Shown piece after piece: positions 62,478 to 64,000 of a stretch of 64,000 nt of DNA. The stretch comes from Variovorax sp. 54. GTDB lineage: Bacteria; Pseudomonadota; Gammaproteobacteria; Burkholderiales; Burkholderiaceae_C. Under the pieces are notes generated by a model, which saw nothing but the letters and a program-made list of their open reading frames with translations, was not told where the DNA came from and searched no databases. How positions within the stretch are numbered: the stretch's first letter is position 1; each line of letters opens with the position of its first letter. Made by a program: the position numbers and the translations under genes. The stretch lies in NCBI RefSeq assembly GCF_002754375.1, contig NZ_PEFF01000001.1, forward strand, positions 4,977,501 to 5,041,500. The letters are read 5' to 3'.

Positions 62478-63812
62478 TTGGCGTTGACCTCCACGCGCTA
62501 CGTCTCGCTGCTCGGCCTCGGCTTCGGCGACTGCGGCAAGGGCCGCTTCACCGATTTCCTGTGCGATGCGTGGGGCGCCCACACCGTGGTGCGCTTCAAC
62601 GGTGGCGCGCAGGCCGGCCACAACGTGGTGCTGGCCGACGGCCGTCACCACACCTTCTCGCAGTTCGGCGCGGGCAGCTTCCATGCCGGCGTGGCGACCG
62701 TGCTTGCGAGCCCGGTGGTGGTGCACCCGACCGCGTTGCGCGTCGAGGCCGAGGTGCTGCAGCGCGCCGGTGTGCCCGACGCCTTCGCGCGCCTGTTCGT
62801 CGATGCGCGCTGCCGCGTGACCACGCCGTTCCATCAGGCTGCCGGCCGCCTGCGCGAGTGGTCGCGCGGTGCAGCGGCGCATGGCAGCTGCGGCGTCGGC
62901 GTGGGCGAGACCGTGCGGCAAGCACTGGCTGCGCCTGAAACGACGCTGCACTACGGCGACCTTGCGCACCCCGCGCGCACGCTCGACAAGCTCGAAGCCT
63001 TGCGCCTCGCGCTGCACCGCGAGTTCGCGAACGTAGGGCCTTCGTCGGCCGATGCCGCGCAAGAGCTGTCCGTGCTCGCCGACGCCTCGCTCGCACCACG
63101 CTGGCTCGACGCCGTGCAACCTTGTCTGCGCCAGTCACCGCCCGCAAGCGCCGACGTCATCGGCGAACGGCTCGCGCTTCAAGGCACTGTGCTGTTCGAA
63201 GGCGCGCAGGGTGTGCTGCTCGATGAGTGGCGCGGCTTTCATCCGCACACGACCTGGAGCACCGTCTCCACCGCCGCCGTCGAAGCGGTGCTGCGTGACG
63301 CGGGCATCGCCGCGCCTGTGCAGCACCTGGGCGTGCTGCGCAGCCACCTCACGCGGCACGGCACCGGCCCGCTGCCCACGCACGACCGCACACTCGATGC
63401 GCGGCTGGCCGAGCCGCACAACGCCGACGAGGGCTGGCAGGGCGCATTCCGCCGCGGCCATCCTGATGCGGTGTTGCTGCGCTACGCACTCGCCGCGGCC
63501 GGGCCGCTCGACGGTCTGCTCGCCAGCCACCTCGACGCGGTCGCGCACGCCGATCTGCGCTGGTGCACCGGCTACCGCGACGCCGACGGCCACACGCTGT
63601 CGTCACTGTCGCTCAGCGACGCACCCGACCTCGACCACCAGCACGCGCTGACCCGCCTGCTGGAAGGCGTCCAGCCCCTGTATGACCCGCACCCCGTCGC
63701 CAGCGCCCCCGAGTGGGTGCAGCGCGTGGAAGCCCTCAGCGGCCTGCCCGTGCACTTCGGTGCGTTCGGCCCGGTGCGCGAGGCCGTCCGCGCGCGCGAC
63801 CTGCTGATCTGA
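62478..63812 (+). CDS. Divergent adenylosuccinate-synthetase-family protein
   Basis: A 444-residue PurA homologue, unlike the housekeeping enzyme. Altered motifs are GFGDCGKGRFTD for the P-loop GxQWGDEGKGK (the catalytic Asp is kept), NGGAQAGHN for GGxNAGHT, HGSCGVGVGET for GTTxxGIGPA, FEGAQGVLLDEWRGFHPHTT for the Asp-rich loop, and LTRHGTGPLPTHD for TRVGxGPFPTE. So GTP binding looks possible, while IMP and aspartate sites are changed. The start is TTG, at 62478 or 62484. No ATG is possible upstream without entering the VWA gene. It may ligate an amine or amino acid to a purine-like or other substrate. Confidence 0.83.
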   Translation: MALTSTRYVSLLGLGFGDCGKGRFTDFLCDAWGAHTVVRFNGGAQAGHNVVLADGRHHTFSQFGAGSFHAGVATVLASPVVVHPTALRVEAEVLQRAGVPDAFARLFVDARCRVTTPFHQAAGRLREWSRGAAAHGSCGVGVGETVRQALAAPETTLHYGDLAHPARTLDKLEALRLALHREFANVGPSSADAAQELSVLADASLAPRWLDAVQPCLRQSPPASADVIGERLALQGTVLFEGAQGVLLDEWRGFHPHTTWSTVSTAAVEAVLRDAGIAAPVQHLGVLRSHLTRHGTGPLPTHDRTLDARLAEPHNADEGWQGAFRRGHPDAVLLRYALAAAGPLDGLLASHLDAVAHADLRWCTGYRDADGHTLSSLSLSDAPDLDHQHALTRLLEGVQPLYDPHPVASAPEWVQRVEALSGLPVHFGAFGPVREAVRARDLLI

Positions 63813-63830
63813 CCTCATGAGAAAGCCTGT

Positions 63831-64000
63831 GTGACCCCCAACCTCTTCCTGATCGCCGGCGCCGTGCTGAGCGCCATCGCCGCGCTCTCGCATGTCTGCA
63901 TCGTCTTCGGCGGCCCGGCCTGGTACCGCTTCTTCGGCGCGGGCGAGCGCATGGCCGCGAGCGCGGAGGCCGGCCACCTGTACCCCGCGGCCGTCACGCT
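63831..64000 (+). CDS. Membrane protein, 3' end beyond the window
   Basis: A partial gene: GTG at 63831, open to the last base (56 codons seen). The sequence VTPNLFLIAGAVLSAIAALS then HVCIVFGGPAWYRFFGAGER shows one clear transmembrane helix, then an amphipathic stretch and HLYPAAVT at the edge where a second helix probably begins. It resembles small four-helix inner-membrane proteins of unknown function. It is 18 bases from the PurA-like stop and probably in the same transcript. A six-codon ATG frame at 63818 overlaps its start and is ignored. Confidence 0.6.
   Translation, partial: MTPNLFLIAGAVLSAIAALSHVCIVFGGPAWYRFFGAGERMAASAEAGHLYPAAVT

Noticed and set aside
63818..63835. Short ATG frame (ATG AGA AAG CCT GTG TGA) before the last gene
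   Set aside because: It is five codons plus stop and overlaps the preferred GTG start of the membrane protein. No evidence of a real leader peptide.

Overview
The window is GC-rich DNA with dense bacterial gene packing. It looks like a chromosome segment from a betaproteobacterium of the family Comamonadaceae, most likely Variovorax or a close relative. This rests on gene content (a Bug-type tricarboxylate receptor, several SsuA-type receptors, xdhAB beside BMP-type purine transport, an aerobic-type indolepyruvate oxidoreductase) and on short GCTAT...ATAGC palindromes followed by a TGCTTnCGC-like tail, which I recall as common in this family. It is an inference, not a database match. I see no rRNA, tRNA, CRISPR array, IS element or prophage.

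Layout. (1) 0.15-6.9 kb: a low-molecular-weight tyrosine phosphatase converges on an aryl-pyruvate operon (iorA, iorB, Bug receptor, hotdog thioesterase) with a divergent LysR regulator. (2) 7.0-9.5 kb: two inverted copies of a REP-like element, a variant Nramp-type transporter and a TauE/SafE exporter. (3) 9.6-35.1 kb: an extended purine region with xanthine dehydrogenase (xdhAB), a LysR regulator, an NCS2 purine permease, a complete BMP-type nucleoside ABC importer, an adenine/adenosine deaminase, a second BMP receptor and guanine deaminase. It is interspersed with fabAB, two MFS exporters, LysR and AraC regulators and a lipoprotein acylase. The expected flow is uptake of purines or nucleosides, deamination of adenine and guanine to hypoxanthine and xanthine, and oxidation to urate. 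(4) 35.1-38.4 kb: dcd, a zinc metallopeptidase and an RhlE helicase.

(5) 38.5-39.5 kb: a translationally coupled pair of unrecognised genes. (6) 39.5-53.3 kb: an organosulfur locus built as two divergent operons. The left one (acyl-CoA-dehydrogenase-like enzyme, SsuA-like receptor, cysteine-dioxygenase-like cupin, four-domain rhodanese) is chained by ATGA overlaps. The right one has an SsuA-like receptor, an SsuD-like monooxygenase, a class II aldolase, receptor/permease/ATPase, a membrane-anchored cytochrome c and a fourth receptor, with an AraC regulator at the end. (7) 53.5-58.3 kb: a LuxR-type regulator, a PhoX phosphatase with a Pho-box-like sequence upstream, and a LysR regulator divergent from a secreted M20 peptidase. 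(8) 58.3-64 kb: apaH, then a same-strand run of CNNM/CorC membrane protein, zinc-ribbon pseudokinase, VWA protein, a divergent adenylosuccinate-synthetase homologue and a membrane protein cut by the window end. The last run is the best candidate for an undescribed system.

Start codons were chosen by homology-like N-termini, Shine-Dalgarno spacing and overlaps. Where another start is possible I say so. All motifs were read by eye and no search was run.
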